A stretch of 64,000 bases of DNA from Gluconacetobacter sacchari. GTDB taxonomy: Bacteria > Pseudomonadota > Alphaproteobacteria > Acetobacterales > Acetobacteraceae. The notes under the pieces are model-generated. The model was not told the DNA's origin. It searched no databases and worked only from the letters and a program-made list of their open reading frames with translations. Shown here piece by piece: positions 1 through 9,332 of this stretch. Position numbers and translations under genes: made by a program. The number at the start of each line of letters is the position of its first letter. Position 1 is the stretch's first letter. Location: contig NZ_JABEQJ010000003.1 in the NCBI RefSeq assembly GCF_014174255.1, positions 164,212 through 228,211 of the forward strand, read 5' to 3'.

Positions 1-94
1 CGTTGAAATCGGCCTCGGCCACCGTCTTCGTGTCGGCGCCCTTGGGGTCGATCGCCTCGGGGAGGGAGGAATAGATATCGGAAAGGGAGGTCAT
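1..94 (-). CDS. N-terminal fragment of an unrecognised protein
   Basis: An open frame starts with ATG at 94 and runs off the left edge after 31 codons. The visible N-terminus (MTSLSDIYSSLPEAIDPKG...) has no signal peptide and no motif I recognise. It lies downstream of and co-directional with the clpP-like gene, with 113 bp between, so it could share its transcript. Only the reading frame supports it. Confidence 0.45.
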   Translation of the reverse strand, partial: MTSLSDIYSSLPEAIDPKGADTKTVAEADFN

Positions 95-207
95 GCTTCG
101 CAAGCTCGCACAATGAGTACAGACGCCGGACCAGCCTGGATCGGGCCGGGCCGGGCGTCACATTGCGGCCCCCCCTGCGATGGGGGGGAGGAGGAGGGGG
201 CCAGCGG

Positions 208-924
208 TCAGTGGATGTCGGACAGGGTGGAAATGATCCGTGTCACCAGGCCGTAGGCGATCGCCTCTTCGGCCGACATCCAGTAGTTCCGGTCGGTGTC
301 GCGGCAGATCTTTTCATACGACTGGCCGGTTTCGCGGGCGAACAGGCGGTTCAGCCGCTCGCGCATCTTCACGATTTCCCGCGCCTCGATATCGATATCG
401 GTGGCGGGGCCGCGCACGCCGCCCATCGGCTGGTGCAGCAGGAAGCGCGTGTTGGGCAGGCAGTAGCGGCGCTGCGGGTTGCCGGCGGCGAAGATCAGCG
501 CGCCGGCCGAGGCCACCCAGCCGGTGCCGATCACGTTCACCGGGGCGACCGAATCGACGAAGCGGATCATGTCGTGAATCGTGTCGCCGCTTTCGACATG
601 GCCGCCGGGCGAGTTGACATAGACGTCGATCGGCCGGTCGGACGCGCCGGCCAGCGCCAGCAGGCGGCCGGTGACGTCGCGCGCCAGCTTGTCGTTGATC
701 GCGCCGAAGACCAGCACCTTGCGCTGGTCGAACAGGCGGCTCTCAAGCTCGTTGATCGGCGAGGACAGGGTCTTGTTGTCGCCGGGTTCCGCCGGTTCGG
801 GGCCCTGGGGCTCGGGGATGTCGGGGCCGTTCGGGTCCTCGTCATCCATCCGGATACGGTGGTTCGGCCGCATGCCGTTCAGCATCATCATCTCCCTGTA
901 TCCAGGACTGGTCCTATTCATCCA
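208..924 (-). CDS. clpP: ClpP-family ATP-dependent Clp protease proteolytic subunit (variant)
   Basis: Serine protease subunit that would form the proteolytic chamber partnered with ClpX/ClpA. The ClpP fold is recognisable: VNSPGG, a nucleophile segment GWVASAGA (canonical ClpP has GQAASMGA), the catalytic His in TRFLLHQPMGG and an Asp in RDTDRNYW, so the Ser-His-Asp triad looks intact. The protein has an acidic, proline-rich N-terminal stretch (DDEDPNGPDIPEPQ) before the first ClpP strand and is longer than the usual roughly 200 residues. The start is uncertain: ATG at 924 is used here, 957 and 891 are alternatives. No clpX follows, so it is probably a second ClpP rather than the housekeeping copy (inference). 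Confidence 0.85.
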   Translation of the reverse strand, partial: WMNRTSPGYREMMMLNGMRPNHRIRMDDEDPNGPDIPEPQGPEPAEPGDNKTLSSPINELESRLFDQRKVLVFGAINDKLARDVTGRLLALAGASDRPIDVYVNSPGGHVESGDTIHDMIRFVDSVAPVNVIGTGWVASAGALIFAAGNPQRRYCLPNTRFLLHQPMGGVRGPATDIDIEAREIVKMRERLNRLFARETGQSYEKICRDTDRNYWMSAEEAIAYGLVTRIISTLSDIH

Positions 925-1079
925 CTCTATCCTGCGCCGCCTTCGGGCCGGTGCCAAGACCCGACCTGCCGCCCGCCGTGCCGCTCTCTAGCTCAAAAGC
1001 CCGGGGGCGGGTTAGTAAGGGAGGGCAGGCGGCCCTCCCCGGTGGGAAGCGGCCGCCGGACGCTGGTCACGGAGTGAAG

Positions 1080-2045
1080 ATGGGTATGAAAGCGCCGCTG
1101 CCAAGAGACCGTTCGGCTCTGGCCCGTCCGGCGGGATTGCTGGCGGCCCTGGTGGCCCTGAGCGGCTGCGCCCATCGCGATGCCTTCGACGCCACGCTGG
1201 ACTGGTACCACCAGCATCAGGGCGGCGTCATTGCCGAGCAGCGGCCGCCGCCGCCCGGCGCGCATGATCCCTATCCCGCCGTGGGCCTGACCCCGACCAC
1301 GGTGCCGGTCCTGCCCTCGGCCGATCGCCGGCAGGACGTGACCGAGACCCTGGTCGAACAGCGCAACCTGGCCCACCGGATGGCGGCGGAGGTCGGGCCG
1401 CTGACGAATACGGCCCCGGTCGTGCCGAAGGTGCCCGCGCGCCCGGCCCCGGCCCCGGCCCCGGAGTCGGCCTCCACCGCGCCTTCCGGGGGGGCGTCTT
1501 CGGCGACGCTGGATGCGGCGGAGGCGCCGCCGCCCGCGCCTGCGCCGGCGCGGGCTGCCGCGGGGGACGCGGCGCTGGTGGCGATGCCGGAGGTCGGCGC
1601 GGATGTCGGCGGCGTGGGCGGCACCTCGGCGGCCGCGTCGGGGCCGCTGCCCGAGATTCCCGCCGGGCCGCCGGTGGCGCCGCAATTCCCGGGCTTCGCG
1701 GTGCCGAGCGACGCGGCGGTGGCGACGATCCGGCCGGATTATGTGCTGGCCGACCCGGTGGGGACGCGGATTCTCTTTCCCGTCGGCAACGATCGGCCGG
1801 TGGCGGGGCAGGAGAAGGCGATCGACGGGGTGGCGCGCCATAGCCCCGGCGGCCCGCTGTTCGTCCATGGCTATGGCGAGGCCGCGTCGACCGATTCGGC
1901 GGAGCAGGCGCGGGCGATGGCGCTGGCCCTGCTGCGCGCGCGCACGGTGGCCGAGCGGCTGGCGGCCGACGGCGTGCCGGCGAAGGCGATTCATCTGCGG
2001 GCGCATCCGTTCGGCGACGGAGTACGGATCAGTACCGCGCAGTAG
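1080..2045 (+). CDS. OmpA-like envelope lipoprotein, proline/alanine-rich
   Basis: The N-terminus has a lipoprotein signal (basic residues, hydrophobic run, LSGC lipobox near residue 30). The middle third is low-complexity Ala/Pro, typical of a periplasm-spanning linker. The C-terminal third (ILFPVGNDRPVAGQEKAID...LFVHGYGE...ARTVAERLAADGVPAKAI) resembles an OmpA-like peptidoglycan-binding fold in which one element of an envelope complex repeats the FxxG...A...R..V...L pattern. A GGAG lies 5 bases before ATG 1080; ATG 1086 is an alternative. It is divergent from clpP. The specific role is unknown. Confidence 0.7.
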   Translation: MGMKAPLPRDRSALARPAGLLAALVALSGCAHRDAFDATLDWYHQHQGGVIAEQRPPPPGAHDPYPAVGLTPTTVPVLPSADRRQDVTETLVEQRNLAHRMAAEVGPLTNTAPVVPKVPARPAPAPAPESASTAPSGGASSATLDAAEAPPPAPAPARAAAGDAALVAMPEVGADVGGVGGTSAAASGPLPEIPAGPPVAPQFPGFAVPSDAAVATIRPDYVLADPVGTRILFPVGNDRPVAGQEKAIDGVARHSPGGPLFVHGYGEAASTDSAEQARAMALALLRARTVAERLAADGVPAKAIHLRAHPFGDGVRISTAQ

Positions 2046-2223
2046 TGCGATGCGATGGCGCGCGGCGCGGTTGCCTGCGGGGCGCGGGCGTCGTTAATAT
2101 CCGCGATTGGCGGGGAATGCTCCGCCAGTCGCGACATGCCGCCGGAAGAGCGGCGCGAAACGGCCATCCTGAACCTTGTCCGGGGCGTTGGGTCCCGGGC
2201 AAACAGTCTCAACGAGCCAACCC

Positions 2224-3486
2224 ATGACAGAAGAATTCCATCGCATCCGTCGCCTGCCGCCCTATGTGTTCGCCGAGGTGAACAAGGCCAAGGCCGCGGC
2301 CCGAGCCAGGGGCGAGGACATCATCGATCTGGGCATGGGCAATCCCGACAGTCCCACCCCGCCGCATATCGTGCAGAAGCTGGTGGAAACCGTGGCCGAT
2401 CCGCGTGCCCACGGCTATTCGGTCAGCAAGGGGATTCCGGGCCTGCGCCGGGCGCTGGCGGCCTATTACGGCCGCCGTTTCGGCGTGGCGCTGGACCCGG
2501 AGACCGAGGTGATCGCGACCCTGGGATCGAAGGAAGGGCTGGCCAATCTGGCCGCCGCCATCACCAGTCCGGGCGACACCATCCTGGTGCCCAATCCGTC
2601 CTATCCGATCCATCAGTTCGGCTTCATCATCGCCGGGGCCTCGGTGCGGTCGATTCCCGCGACGCCGGACGAGGAGATGCTGCGGGCGCTGGATCGCGCG
2701 GTGCGCCATTCAGTGCCGAAACCGACGGCGCTGATCGTCAATTTTCCCTCCAACCCCACGGCCTATGTCGCGGACCTGGATTTCTATCGCGAACTGGTGG
2801 CCTTCGCCCGCCGGCACGAGATCTGGATCATGTCCGACCTCGCTTATGCCGAGATCTATTTCGGCGACCGGGTGCCGCCCTCGATCTTGCAGGTGCCGGG
2901 GGCGAAGGACATCGCGGTCGAGTTTACCTCGCTGTCCAAGACCTATTCCATGGCTGGCTGGCGCATGGGGTTCGCTGCCGGCAATCCGCGCCTGATCAAC
3001 GCGCTGACGCGGATCAAATCCTATCTGGATTATGGCGCCTTCACCCCGATCCAGGTGGCGGCGGTGGCGGCGCTGAGCGGCCCGCAGGATTGCGTGGCCG
3101 AGATGCGCGCGCTGTATCGCGACCGGCGCGACGTGCTGATCCGCGGCCTGCACGCGGCGGGATGGGACGTGCCGTCGCCCGAGGGGTCGATGTTCGCCTG
3201 GGCGCCGTTGCCGGCGGCTTTCCGCGACATGGGCAGCGTCGATTTCTCCAAGCTTCTGCTGAAGGAGGCCGGGGTGGCGGTGGCGCCGGGGTTGGGCTTC
3301 GGCGAATATGGCGAGGGTTTCGTGCGGATCGGGCTGGTCGAGAACACGCAGCGCCTGCGTCAGGCGACGCGGGCGATCCGCCAGTTCATGGGGCGCCATG
3401 GCGTCAACCTGCCCGACACGGCCGGGGTGGGGCGTCGCGCGGCGAAGGATACGGAGCAGGCCGCGGACCCCGTGCCGGTGGGTTGA
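2224..3486 (+). CDS. alaC: PLP-dependent class I/II aminotransferase (AlaC / LL-DAP aminotransferase type)
   Basis: Fold-type I aminotransferase of 420 residues. The start RRLPPYVFAEV, the motif IIDLGMGNPD near residue 35, NFPSNPTA at 173-180, SDLAYAEI (Asp205, Tyr208) and the PLP lysine in TSLSKTYS (Lys239) followed by GWRMGF are diagnostic. Close relatives are called alanine aminotransferase AlaC or LL-diaminopimelate aminotransferase; the sequence alone does not separate them. It lies about 100 bp upstream of homoserine dehydrogenase on the same strand, a pairing that favours an amino-acid biosynthetic role. Confidence 0.85.
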   Translation: MTEEFHRIRRLPPYVFAEVNKAKAAARARGEDIIDLGMGNPDSPTPPHIVQKLVETVADPRAHGYSVSKGIPGLRRALAAYYGRRFGVALDPETEVIATLGSKEGLANLAAAITSPGDTILVPNPSYPIHQFGFIIAGASVRSIPATPDEEMLRALDRAVRHSVPKPTALIVNFPSNPTAYVADLDFYRELVAFARRHEIWIMSDLAYAEIYFGDRVPPSILQVPGAKDIAVEFTSLSKTYSMAGWRMGFAAGNPRLINALTRIKSYLDYGAFTPIQVAAVAALSGPQDCVAEMRALYRDRRDVLIRGLHAAGWDVPSPEGSMFAWAPLPAAFRDMGSVDFSKLLLKEAGVAVAPGLGFGEYGEGFVRIGLVENTQRLRQATRAIRQFMGRHGVNLPDTAGVGRRAAKDTEQAADPVPVG

Positions 3487-3589
3487 CCGCCCGGCGGGTT
3501 TTCGACCCGGAGGCGGCGCTGTGGGCGCTGCCTCCGGCACTAGGCGGCATTCAGGAACGACGACAGGATATCAGGTGACCGGACGGAAT

Positions 3590-4933
3590 ATGGCGACGGG
3601 TGGACAGGGAGGCGGCGCGGGATCGGGGCCATTGCGGATCGGCATTGCCGGGCTGGGGACGGTGGGGGCCGGGCTGGTCAAGCTGTTGCGGGCCAATGCG
3701 GGCATCGTCGGCGCGCGGGCCGGGCGGCAGGTGATCGTGACCGCCGTGGCCGCGCGCGACCGTGCCCGCGACCGGGGCATCGATCTGGACGGCGTGACCT
3801 GGCATGACGACGCCCTGGCGCTGGCGCGCGACCCGGATGTGGATGTGGTCGTCGAACTGATTGGCGGGGCGGACGGCATTGCCCGGCGGCTGGTGACCGA
3901 GGCGCTGCGCGCCGGGCGGCCGGTGGTGACCGCCAACAAGGCGCTGATCGCGGTGCATGGGGCCGAACTGGCGGCGCTGGCCGAGCAGGCGGGCCTGCCG
4001 CTGATGTTCGAGGCCGCGGTGGCGGGCGGAATCCCGGCTATCAAGACCGTGCGCGAGGGGTTGGCCGCCGACCGGCTGAACCGGGTGGGCGGCATTCTGA
4101 ACGGCACCTGCAACTATATCATGACCGCGATGCGCGAGAGCGGCCGCCCCTTCGACGACGTTCTGGCCGAGGCGCAGGCCCTGGGCTATGCCGAGGCCGA
4201 CCCTTCGACCGACGTGGACGGCATCGACGCGGCGCACAAGCTGGCGATCCTGGCGGGGCTGGCGTTCGGCCGGCCGGTGGCGTTTTCCTCGGTCCATGTC
4301 GAGGGGATCCGGGGTATTCATGCGCTGGACCTGACCTTCGCCCGGGCGCTGGGGTATCGTATCAAGCTGCTGGGCCTGGCGCGCCGGCGCGAGGATGGGA
4401 TCGAGGCCCGGGTCCATCCTTGCCTGGTGCCGGAAAAGATGCCGATCGCGCAGGTGGACGGCGTGTTCAATGCCGTGCTGGTGGAAGGCGCGTTCGTCGG
4501 GCGGCTGATGCTGGAGGGGCGCGGCGCGGGCGAGGGGCCGACGGCCACCGCCGTCGCCGCCGACCTGATCGATATCGCGCGCGGCAATGCCGTGCCGGTC
4601 TGGGGCCGCAGCACCGATGGGCTGACGCAGGTGGAAGCCTTGCCGCGCACCGCGTTCCATGAGGAATATTATCTGCGCCTGCATGTGCAGGACCGGCCAG
4701 GCGTGATCGCCGATGTGACGGCCGTTCTGCGCGATCATGGTGTGTCGCTGCGCAGCATGCTGCAACATGGGCGCGCGGCGGACGATCCCGTCGGGGGAGA
4801 CGCGCCGTCCGTGCCGCTGGTGCTGGTCACGCATCGGACGCGGGAATCCGCCATGATGGCGGCGTTGGACCGGATCGCGGCGCTGCCGGCTGTGATCGGC
4901 GAGCCGGCGATGATTCGTATCGAGGCCGGCTGA
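3590..4933 (+). CDS. hom: Homoserine dehydrogenase
   Basis: Reduces aspartate semialdehyde to homoserine on the threonine/methionine branch. The N-terminal Rossmann motif GLGTVG (21-26), VVTANKALIA, GGILNGTCNYI and ALGYAEADPSTDVDGIDAAHKL are the signature blocks of the family. A C-terminal ACT domain (about 360-440, beginning YYLRLHVQDRPG) is the usual threonine feedback site. At 447 residues it is full length for a monofunctional enzyme. ATG 3590 is used; GTG 3575 is possible, with an AGGA in front of it. It follows the aminotransferase gene in the same direction. Confidence 0.93.
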   Translation: MATGGQGGGAGSGPLRIGIAGLGTVGAGLVKLLRANAGIVGARAGRQVIVTAVAARDRARDRGIDLDGVTWHDDALALARDPDVDVVVELIGGADGIARRLVTEALRAGRPVVTANKALIAVHGAELAALAEQAGLPLMFEAAVAGGIPAIKTVREGLAADRLNRVGGILNGTCNYIMTAMRESGRPFDDVLAEAQALGYAEADPSTDVDGIDAAHKLAILAGLAFGRPVAFSSVHVEGIRGIHALDLTFARALGYRIKLLGLARRREDGIEARVHPCLVPEKMPIAQVDGVFNAVLVEGAFVGRLMLEGRGAGEGPTATAVAADLIDIARGNAVPVWGRSTDGLTQVEALPRTAFHEEYYLRLHVQDRPGVIADVTAVLRDHGVSLRSMLQHGRAADDPVGGDAPSVPLVLVTHRTRESAMMAALDRIAALPAVIGEPAMIRIEAG

Positions 4934-4995
4934 TCCGGCGGCCCCGTTCAACAGGCCGGCAGAGAATCGGCCCAGACAGCCAAGGAAACAGAGTG

Positions 4996-5991
4996 ATGAC
5001 GTCCAAACCGACTGCTGCCTATCAGGTTACCGATCGTAACCTGGCCCTGGAACTGGTCCGCGTGACGGAGGCTGCGGCGATGGCCGCGTCGCACTGGACC
5101 GGGCGCGGCCAGAAGAACGATGCCGATGGCGCCGCCGTCGAGGCGATGCGTCTGGCCTTCGATACCGTGGCCATCGACGGCACGGTGGTGATCGGCGAGG
5201 GGGAGATGGACGAGGCGCCGATGCTGTTCATCGGCGAGAAGGTGGGTTCGGGCGGCCCGGCGATGGATATTGCCGTGGACCCGCTGGAAGGCACCAACCT
5301 GTGCGCCAAGAACATGCCCAACGCCCTGACGGTGGTGGCGCTGGCCGAGGCGGGCAATTTCCTGCATGCGCCCGATGTCTACATGGAGAAGATCGTGGTT
5401 GGCCCCGACCTGCCCGAGGGCGTGGTGGACCTGGATGCCAGCATCGGTGCCAATCTGCGGGAGCTGGCGCGCGCCAAGCGCAAGGATATCGGCGAGTTGA
5501 CGCTGTGTGCGCTGGAACGCGAGCGGCATGAGGAACTGATCGCCAAGACGCGCGAGGCCGGGGCGCGGGTGATGCTGCTGAGCGACGGCGACGTGGCGGC
5601 CGCCATCGCGGCCTGCCTGCCGGATGGCGCGGTGGATATCTATGCCGGGTCGGGCGGCGCGCCCGAGGGGGTGCTGGCCGCCGCCGCCGTGCGGTGTGTG
5701 CGCGGCCAGATGCAGGCGCGCCTTTTGTTCGAGGATGACGAGCAGATCCGCCGGGCGCGGGAGATGGATCCGGGCAAGGACCCTTCGCGCAAGCTGGGTC
5801 TGTTCGACCTGGCCAGGGGCGATGTCCTGTTTTCGGCCACCGGGGTGACCGCCGGCCCGCTGCTGCGCGGCATTCGCCGCGATGGGCGCCATGCCGTCAC
5901 CCATTCGATCGTCATGCGCTCGAAATCCGGCACCGTGCGTTTTGTCGAGGGGCATCACGATTTCGGCACCAAGATCTGGTCGACCTTCTGA
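4996..5991 (+). CDS. glpX: Fructose-1,6-bisphosphatase class II (GlpX)
   Basis: Hydrolyses fructose-1,6-bisphosphate in gluconeogenesis and the pentose phosphate cycle. Family blocks are clear: IGEGEMDEAPML (66-77), DIAVDPLEGT (91-100, metal/phosphate binding), GSGGAPEGV and the C-terminal THSIVMRS. The length of 331 residues is normal. AAGGAAA precedes ATG 4996. It lies 62 bp after hom and 21 bp before recJ, so the three may be cotranscribed. Confidence 0.94.
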   Translation: MTSKPTAAYQVTDRNLALELVRVTEAAAMAASHWTGRGQKNDADGAAVEAMRLAFDTVAIDGTVVIGEGEMDEAPMLFIGEKVGSGGPAMDIAVDPLEGTNLCAKNMPNALTVVALAEAGNFLHAPDVYMEKIVVGPDLPEGVVDLDASIGANLRELARAKRKDIGELTLCALERERHEELIAKTREAGARVMLLSDGDVAAAIAACLPDGAVDIYAGSGGAPEGVLAAAAVRCVRGQMQARLLFEDDEQIRRAREMDPGKDPSRKLGLFDLARGDVLFSATGVTAGPLLRGIRRDGRHAVTHSIVMRSKSGTVRFVEGHHDFGTKIWSTF

Positions 5992-6012
5992 CGGACGGCA
6001 TCGTTTCCGGTG

Positions 6013-7845
6013 ATGGCTGACGGGACCTTGATGGCGCGGCCCCCTGGTGCGGCCGAGGAGGCGCTGGTGCTGGGGGTGCGTTCCAGCCTGTCCGGCCGGC
6101 GCTGGCTGTGGCGGGATTCCCGTCTGGCCGTTGATGGCGGGCGGATCGGGCTGATGATCGCGCAGCAGGCGGGTGTGTCCGAACTGGTCGGGCAGATGCT
6201 GGCGGTGCGTGGGCTGGATGGCGGCACGGCCGCGACCTTCCTGGACCCGACCCTGCGGGCGCTGATGCCCGATCCGTCCATGTTGCGGGACATGGATGCG
6301 GCGGCCGAGCGGCTGGCCGAGGCGGTTCGCCGGGGCGAGACGGTGGCCGTGTTCGGCGATTACGATGTGGATGGCGCCTGTGCCGCCGCCCTGATGACCG
6401 GGCTGCTGCGCGGGCTGGGTTGTCCGGTCATGACCCATGTGCCTGACCGGATCACCGAGGGCTATGGTCCCAACGCCCCGGCGCTGGAGGCGCTGGTGGC
6501 GCGGGGGGCGACGCTGGTGGTCTGTGTCGATTGCGGCACGGCGGCGGGGGATGTGCTGGCGACGCTGGCCGGGCGGGCCGAGATCGTGGTGCTGGATCAT
6601 CACAAGGCGGAGGGGGCTCCGCCATCCGTGCTGGCCACCGTCAATCCCAACCGTCCGGACTGCGTGTCCGGCCAGCGGGGGTTGTGCGCGGCGGGGGTGG
6701 CGTTTCTGACGGCGGTGGCGCTGGTGCGGGCGTTGCGTCGGGCGGGCTGGTTTGCCGGGCGGCCGGAGCCGGACCTGATGGCGTTCCTCGATATCGTGGC
6801 GTTGGCGACGGTGTGCGACGTGATGCCGCTGACGGGGTTGAACCGCGCGCTGGTGACGCAGGGGCTGAAGGTCCTGGCGCGGCGGCAGCGCGTCGGGCTG
6901 GAGGCGCTGCTGGAGGTTGCGGGGGCGCGCGATCCGCTGTCGGCCTTTACCTGCGGCTTTGCGCTGGGCCCGCGGATCAATGCGGGCGGTCGCATTGCCG
7001 AGTCTGGTCTGGGGTTGGACCTGTTGCTGTGTGACGATGCCGCGGAGGCCAGGCGGCTGGCTGAGCGGCTGGACGCGGTGAACCGCCGCCGTCAGACGGT
7101 GGAAACCGCGATTCTGGACCGCGCGATGGAGGACGCGGCGGCCCAGCGCGCGGCCGGGCATGCGGTGCTGCTGCTGTCGGGTCGGGACTGGCATCCGGGT
7201 GTGGTGGGCATCGTGGCTGGCCGGATCAAGGAACGGTTCAATCGTCCGGTGCTGGTGGGGGCGGAACTGGAGGACGGGACGGTCAAGGGATCGGGGCGCT
7301 CGGTCATGGATATCGATCTGGGGGCGGCGATTATCGCGGCGCGGCAGATGGGGCTGCTGACGACCGGCGGGGGCCATGCCATGGCGGCGGGATTCTCGTT
7401 GCCTCTGGCCGGGGTGCCGGCGCTGCATGATTTCCTGAATACGCGCCTGTGCGATGCGGCGGCGCTGCCGGATGCGGTGGATGTGCCGATCGAGGGGGTG
7501 GTGCATGTGGCCGGTGCGACGGTGGCGCTAGCGAGCGATATCGGCCGGCTGGCTCCATTCGGCGCGGGCAATGACGAGCCGGTGCTGGCCATTCCGCGCG
7601 TGCGGGTGGTGCGGGCTGATCGGATCGGCCGTGAGGGGGGAACGCTGCGGGTACTGGTGGAAGGCGAAGGCGGCGGCCCCCGGTTGAAGGCGCTGCTGTT
7701 TCGTGCCGACGACCACCCGGCCGCGGCGACGCTGGAGGATCGCAATGCCCCCCCGCTGCATCTGGCGGGCTGGTTGCGCGCGGAAAACTGGAATGGCCGC
7801 ACCGATGCCAGCTTCTTCATCCGCGATGCGGCGATTGCGAGCTGA
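6013..7845 (+). CDS. recJ: Single-stranded-DNA-specific exonuclease RecJ
   Basis: 5'-3' ssDNA exonuclease used in RecF-pathway recombination and mismatch repair. The DHH phosphoesterase motifs are in order: DYDVDG (116-121), DCG (173-175), DHH (195-197), then the DHHA1 signature GGGHAMAAGF near 450. The C-terminal OB-like region is present and the 610 residues match the usual size. The frame could also start at GTG 6010, but the adjacent ATG 6013 is preferred. Confidence 0.93.
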   Translation: MADGTLMARPPGAAEEALVLGVRSSLSGRRWLWRDSRLAVDGGRIGLMIAQQAGVSELVGQMLAVRGLDGGTAATFLDPTLRALMPDPSMLRDMDAAAERLAEAVRRGETVAVFGDYDVDGACAAALMTGLLRGLGCPVMTHVPDRITEGYGPNAPALEALVARGATLVVCVDCGTAAGDVLATLAGRAEIVVLDHHKAEGAPPSVLATVNPNRPDCVSGQRGLCAAGVAFLTAVALVRALRRAGWFAGRPEPDLMAFLDIVALATVCDVMPLTGLNRALVTQGLKVLARRQRVGLEALLEVAGARDPLSAFTCGFALGPRINAGGRIAESGLGLDLLLCDDAAEARRLAERLDAVNRRRQTVETAILDRAMEDAAAQRAAGHAVLLLSGRDWHPGVVGIVAGRIKERFNRPVLVGAELEDGTVKGSGRSVMDIDLGAAIIAARQMGLLTTGGGHAMAAGFSLPLAGVPALHDFLNTRLCDAAALPDAVDVPIEGVVHVAGATVALASDIGRLAPFGAGNDEPVLAIPRVRVVRADRIGREGGTLRVLVEGEGGGPRLKALLFRADDHPAAATLEDRNAPPLHLAGWLRAENWNGRTDASFFIRDAAIAS

Positions 7846-7887
7846 TGGTGGTTTGCCGAGAAAATGTCCTTATCCTTCGGGCGGGGC

Positions 7888-7916
7888 TTGACCATCGCGC
7901 TGCATCAGGATACGAA
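7888..7916 (+). promoter_or_regulatory. Sigma-70-type promoter of the tRNA-Glu gene
   Basis: TTGACC (7888-7893) and TACGAA (7911-7916) are separated by 17 bp and end 16 bp before the mature tRNA 5' end, as expected for a stable-RNA promoter. It lies in the 87-bp gap after recJ. Confidence 0.55.
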
Positions 7917-7932
7917 GCCGCCCAAGCCAGAT

Positions 7933-8008
7933 GTCCCATTCGTCTAGAGGCCTAGGACGCCGCCCTCTCACGGCGGCAACAGGGGTTCGAATCCCCTATG
8001 GGACGCCA
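7933..8008 (+). tRNA. tRNA-Glu (anticodon CTC), prophage integration site
   Basis: A full cloverleaf can be drawn by eye: acceptor GTCCCAT/ATGGGAC, T-arm with loop TTCGAAT, anticodon loop reading CTC (Glu), discriminator G and encoded CCA. The last 18 bases of the gene belong to the 19-bp att core, so insertion of the prophage leaves the tRNA intact. Confidence 0.96.
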
Positions 8009-8009
8009 A
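7991..8009 (+). other. attL core
   Basis: ATCCCCTATGGGACGCCAA covers the 3' side of the T-arm, the acceptor strand, CCA and one more base. It recurs exactly at 46489-46507 and nowhere else that I noticed. The integrase gene ends 64 bp to its right. Confidence 0.92.
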
Positions 8010-8073
8010 GCATTCCATAAAATCGCAGAATACTGCCAAAAACCGCGATAGGGTAGACACCTTCCGGATTTGG

Positions 8074-9102
8074 TTAGACGCAGCCGAGGCGGCGCATAGC
8101 TTCTTGCGCCATCCGGACCTGATCGGCTGCGCGCGTGTATCGCTCCACTTCTGCAAGCGTCTTGTGCCCCGTAATCGCCGCGATCTGATGCGGAGTGCAG
8201 CCAGCCTCTGCAAGGCGCCGAGCTGCTGCCTTCCGCAACCCATGCGGGCTAAGGCCCGCCGGCAGGCCTGCTTCCTTCGCCCACTCCACGAACCGATTGT
8301 AGAACCCATTCGGGCTGTACGGCCTTGGGTCGTCCTCGCGTGTGAGGAGAAACCGCGGAGCAGATCGGTCGCATTGTTCGATCTCGGCGATGAGCGCCCC
8401 ATGCAGGGGGATCAGAAGCGCGGCGCCTGTCTTGGCCTGGCGGACGCGGAGGAATCCGCTCTCGATGTCGTCCCAACCCATCCGCACCACATCGCTACGC
8501 CTCTGCCCCGTGTAGAGCAGAAGGGCCAGTGCCAGCCTCTGTGGTGAGCCCGATAGCCACCGGGCCTCGTATTTCTCGATCTCGTCTTCTGACCAGCTTT
8601 TCGCGCCCTCTCCCTTTTCCTTGAGGCGCCGGACTCCAAGCGTCGGATCGGTCTTGATCCACCCATCCTCGACCGCGAAGCGGAACAACAGGCGAAACAG
8701 CCGGAGCCGATGGTTCGCGGCAGCCGGCGTATCGGCAGCGCGCGCCACGAAGCGTCGAATGTATTGCGGCTCGAAATCCGTCACAGCATGCGCGCCATAG
8801 TCCTCTTTCTGCATTCGGGAGAGGATGCGCCGGTAATTTGTCTGCGTGGCCGGACCAAGCTGGCGAAAGGCCGATGATTCATACCAGGCATCGACTAGGG
8901 CGCAGAACGTGCCGACCCCAGCCTTGGGCTTCTCCTTCGGCTCTTCGGTCGAGGCCAGCGCGGCCTGGTAGGTGGTGAAGAACGACGGGTCGGACGGGTC
9001 TGGCAGAGGGATCTGCTTGAACCCCCTCCGCCTCAGATAATGTCGAACCTTTCCGTGCCGGTCTTTGTATTTCTTGATGAATTGCAGGCGAATAATTGTC
9101 AC
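8074..9102 (-). CDS. int: Prophage tyrosine-recombinase integrase
   Basis: Catalyses site-specific recombination at tRNA-Glu. The N-terminal Arm-type region starts [21 protein letters not shown]; the catalytic domain shows Arg in LLLYTGQRRSDV, the box LSPHGLRKAAARRL (HxLR), ITGHKT and the nucleophile Tyr in VERYTR near the C-terminus. The frame is open further upstream, but GTG 9102 is chosen because it overlaps the stop of the Xis-like gene (GTGA), the coupling used throughout this operon. It is last in the leftward operon, next to attL. Confidence 0.93.
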   Translation of the reverse strand: MTIIRLQFIKKYKDRHGKVRHYLRRRGFKQIPLPDPSDPSFFTTYQAALASTEEPKEKPKAGVGTFCALVDAWYESSAFRQLGPATQTNYRRILSRMQKEDYGAHAVTDFEPQYIRRFVARAADTPAAANHRLRLFRLLFRFAVEDGWIKTDPTLGVRRLKEKGEGAKSWSEDEIEKYEARWLSGSPQRLALALLLYTGQRRSDVVRMGWDDIESGFLRVRQAKTGAALLIPLHGALIAEIEQCDRSAPRFLLTREDDPRPYSPNGFYNRFVEWAKEAGLPAGLSPHGLRKAAARRLAEAGCTPHQIAAITGHKTLAEVERYTRAADQVRMAQEAMRRLGCV

Positions 9103-9332
9103 GGCAGCATGGACAGCGGATTGACCCGCTCCGCGTCGGCTCCAACTGGGGAAAGTCCCTGCTTCATGTCGACCCAGCGGTCGAGCAGAAGGCGGTCCCA
9201 TCCGACCCGACGTTCTGTCAGGCGGATGGGTCGCACCACAGGCGCGACCTCCGACAGGAACGTGCTCTTGGACAGGCCGACGTATTCGGCTGCCTTCTCG
9301 ACCGGCAGCACGCGGGCGCCGAAGTCACTCAT
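9099..9332 (-). CDS. Excisionase/AlpA-like DNA-binding protein
   Basis: A 77-residue protein with a winged-helix style segment ([21 protein letters not shown]...[20 protein letters not shown]), the usual arrangement of phage AlpA/Xis proteins. Start ATG 9332 has GGAGG directly upstream and overlaps the preceding stop (ATGA). Its position directly before int argues for a directionality factor. Confidence 0.75.
   Translation of the reverse strand: MSDFGARVLPVEKAAEYVGLSKSTFLSEVAPVVRPIRLTERRVGWDRLLLDRWVDMKQGLSPVGADAERVNPLSMLP

Noticed and set aside
4948..7506. 852-codon open frame antisense to glpX and recJ
   Set aside because: It mirrors high-GC codon bias of recJ; His/Arg/Gln-rich, no domain, while both sense genes are certain.
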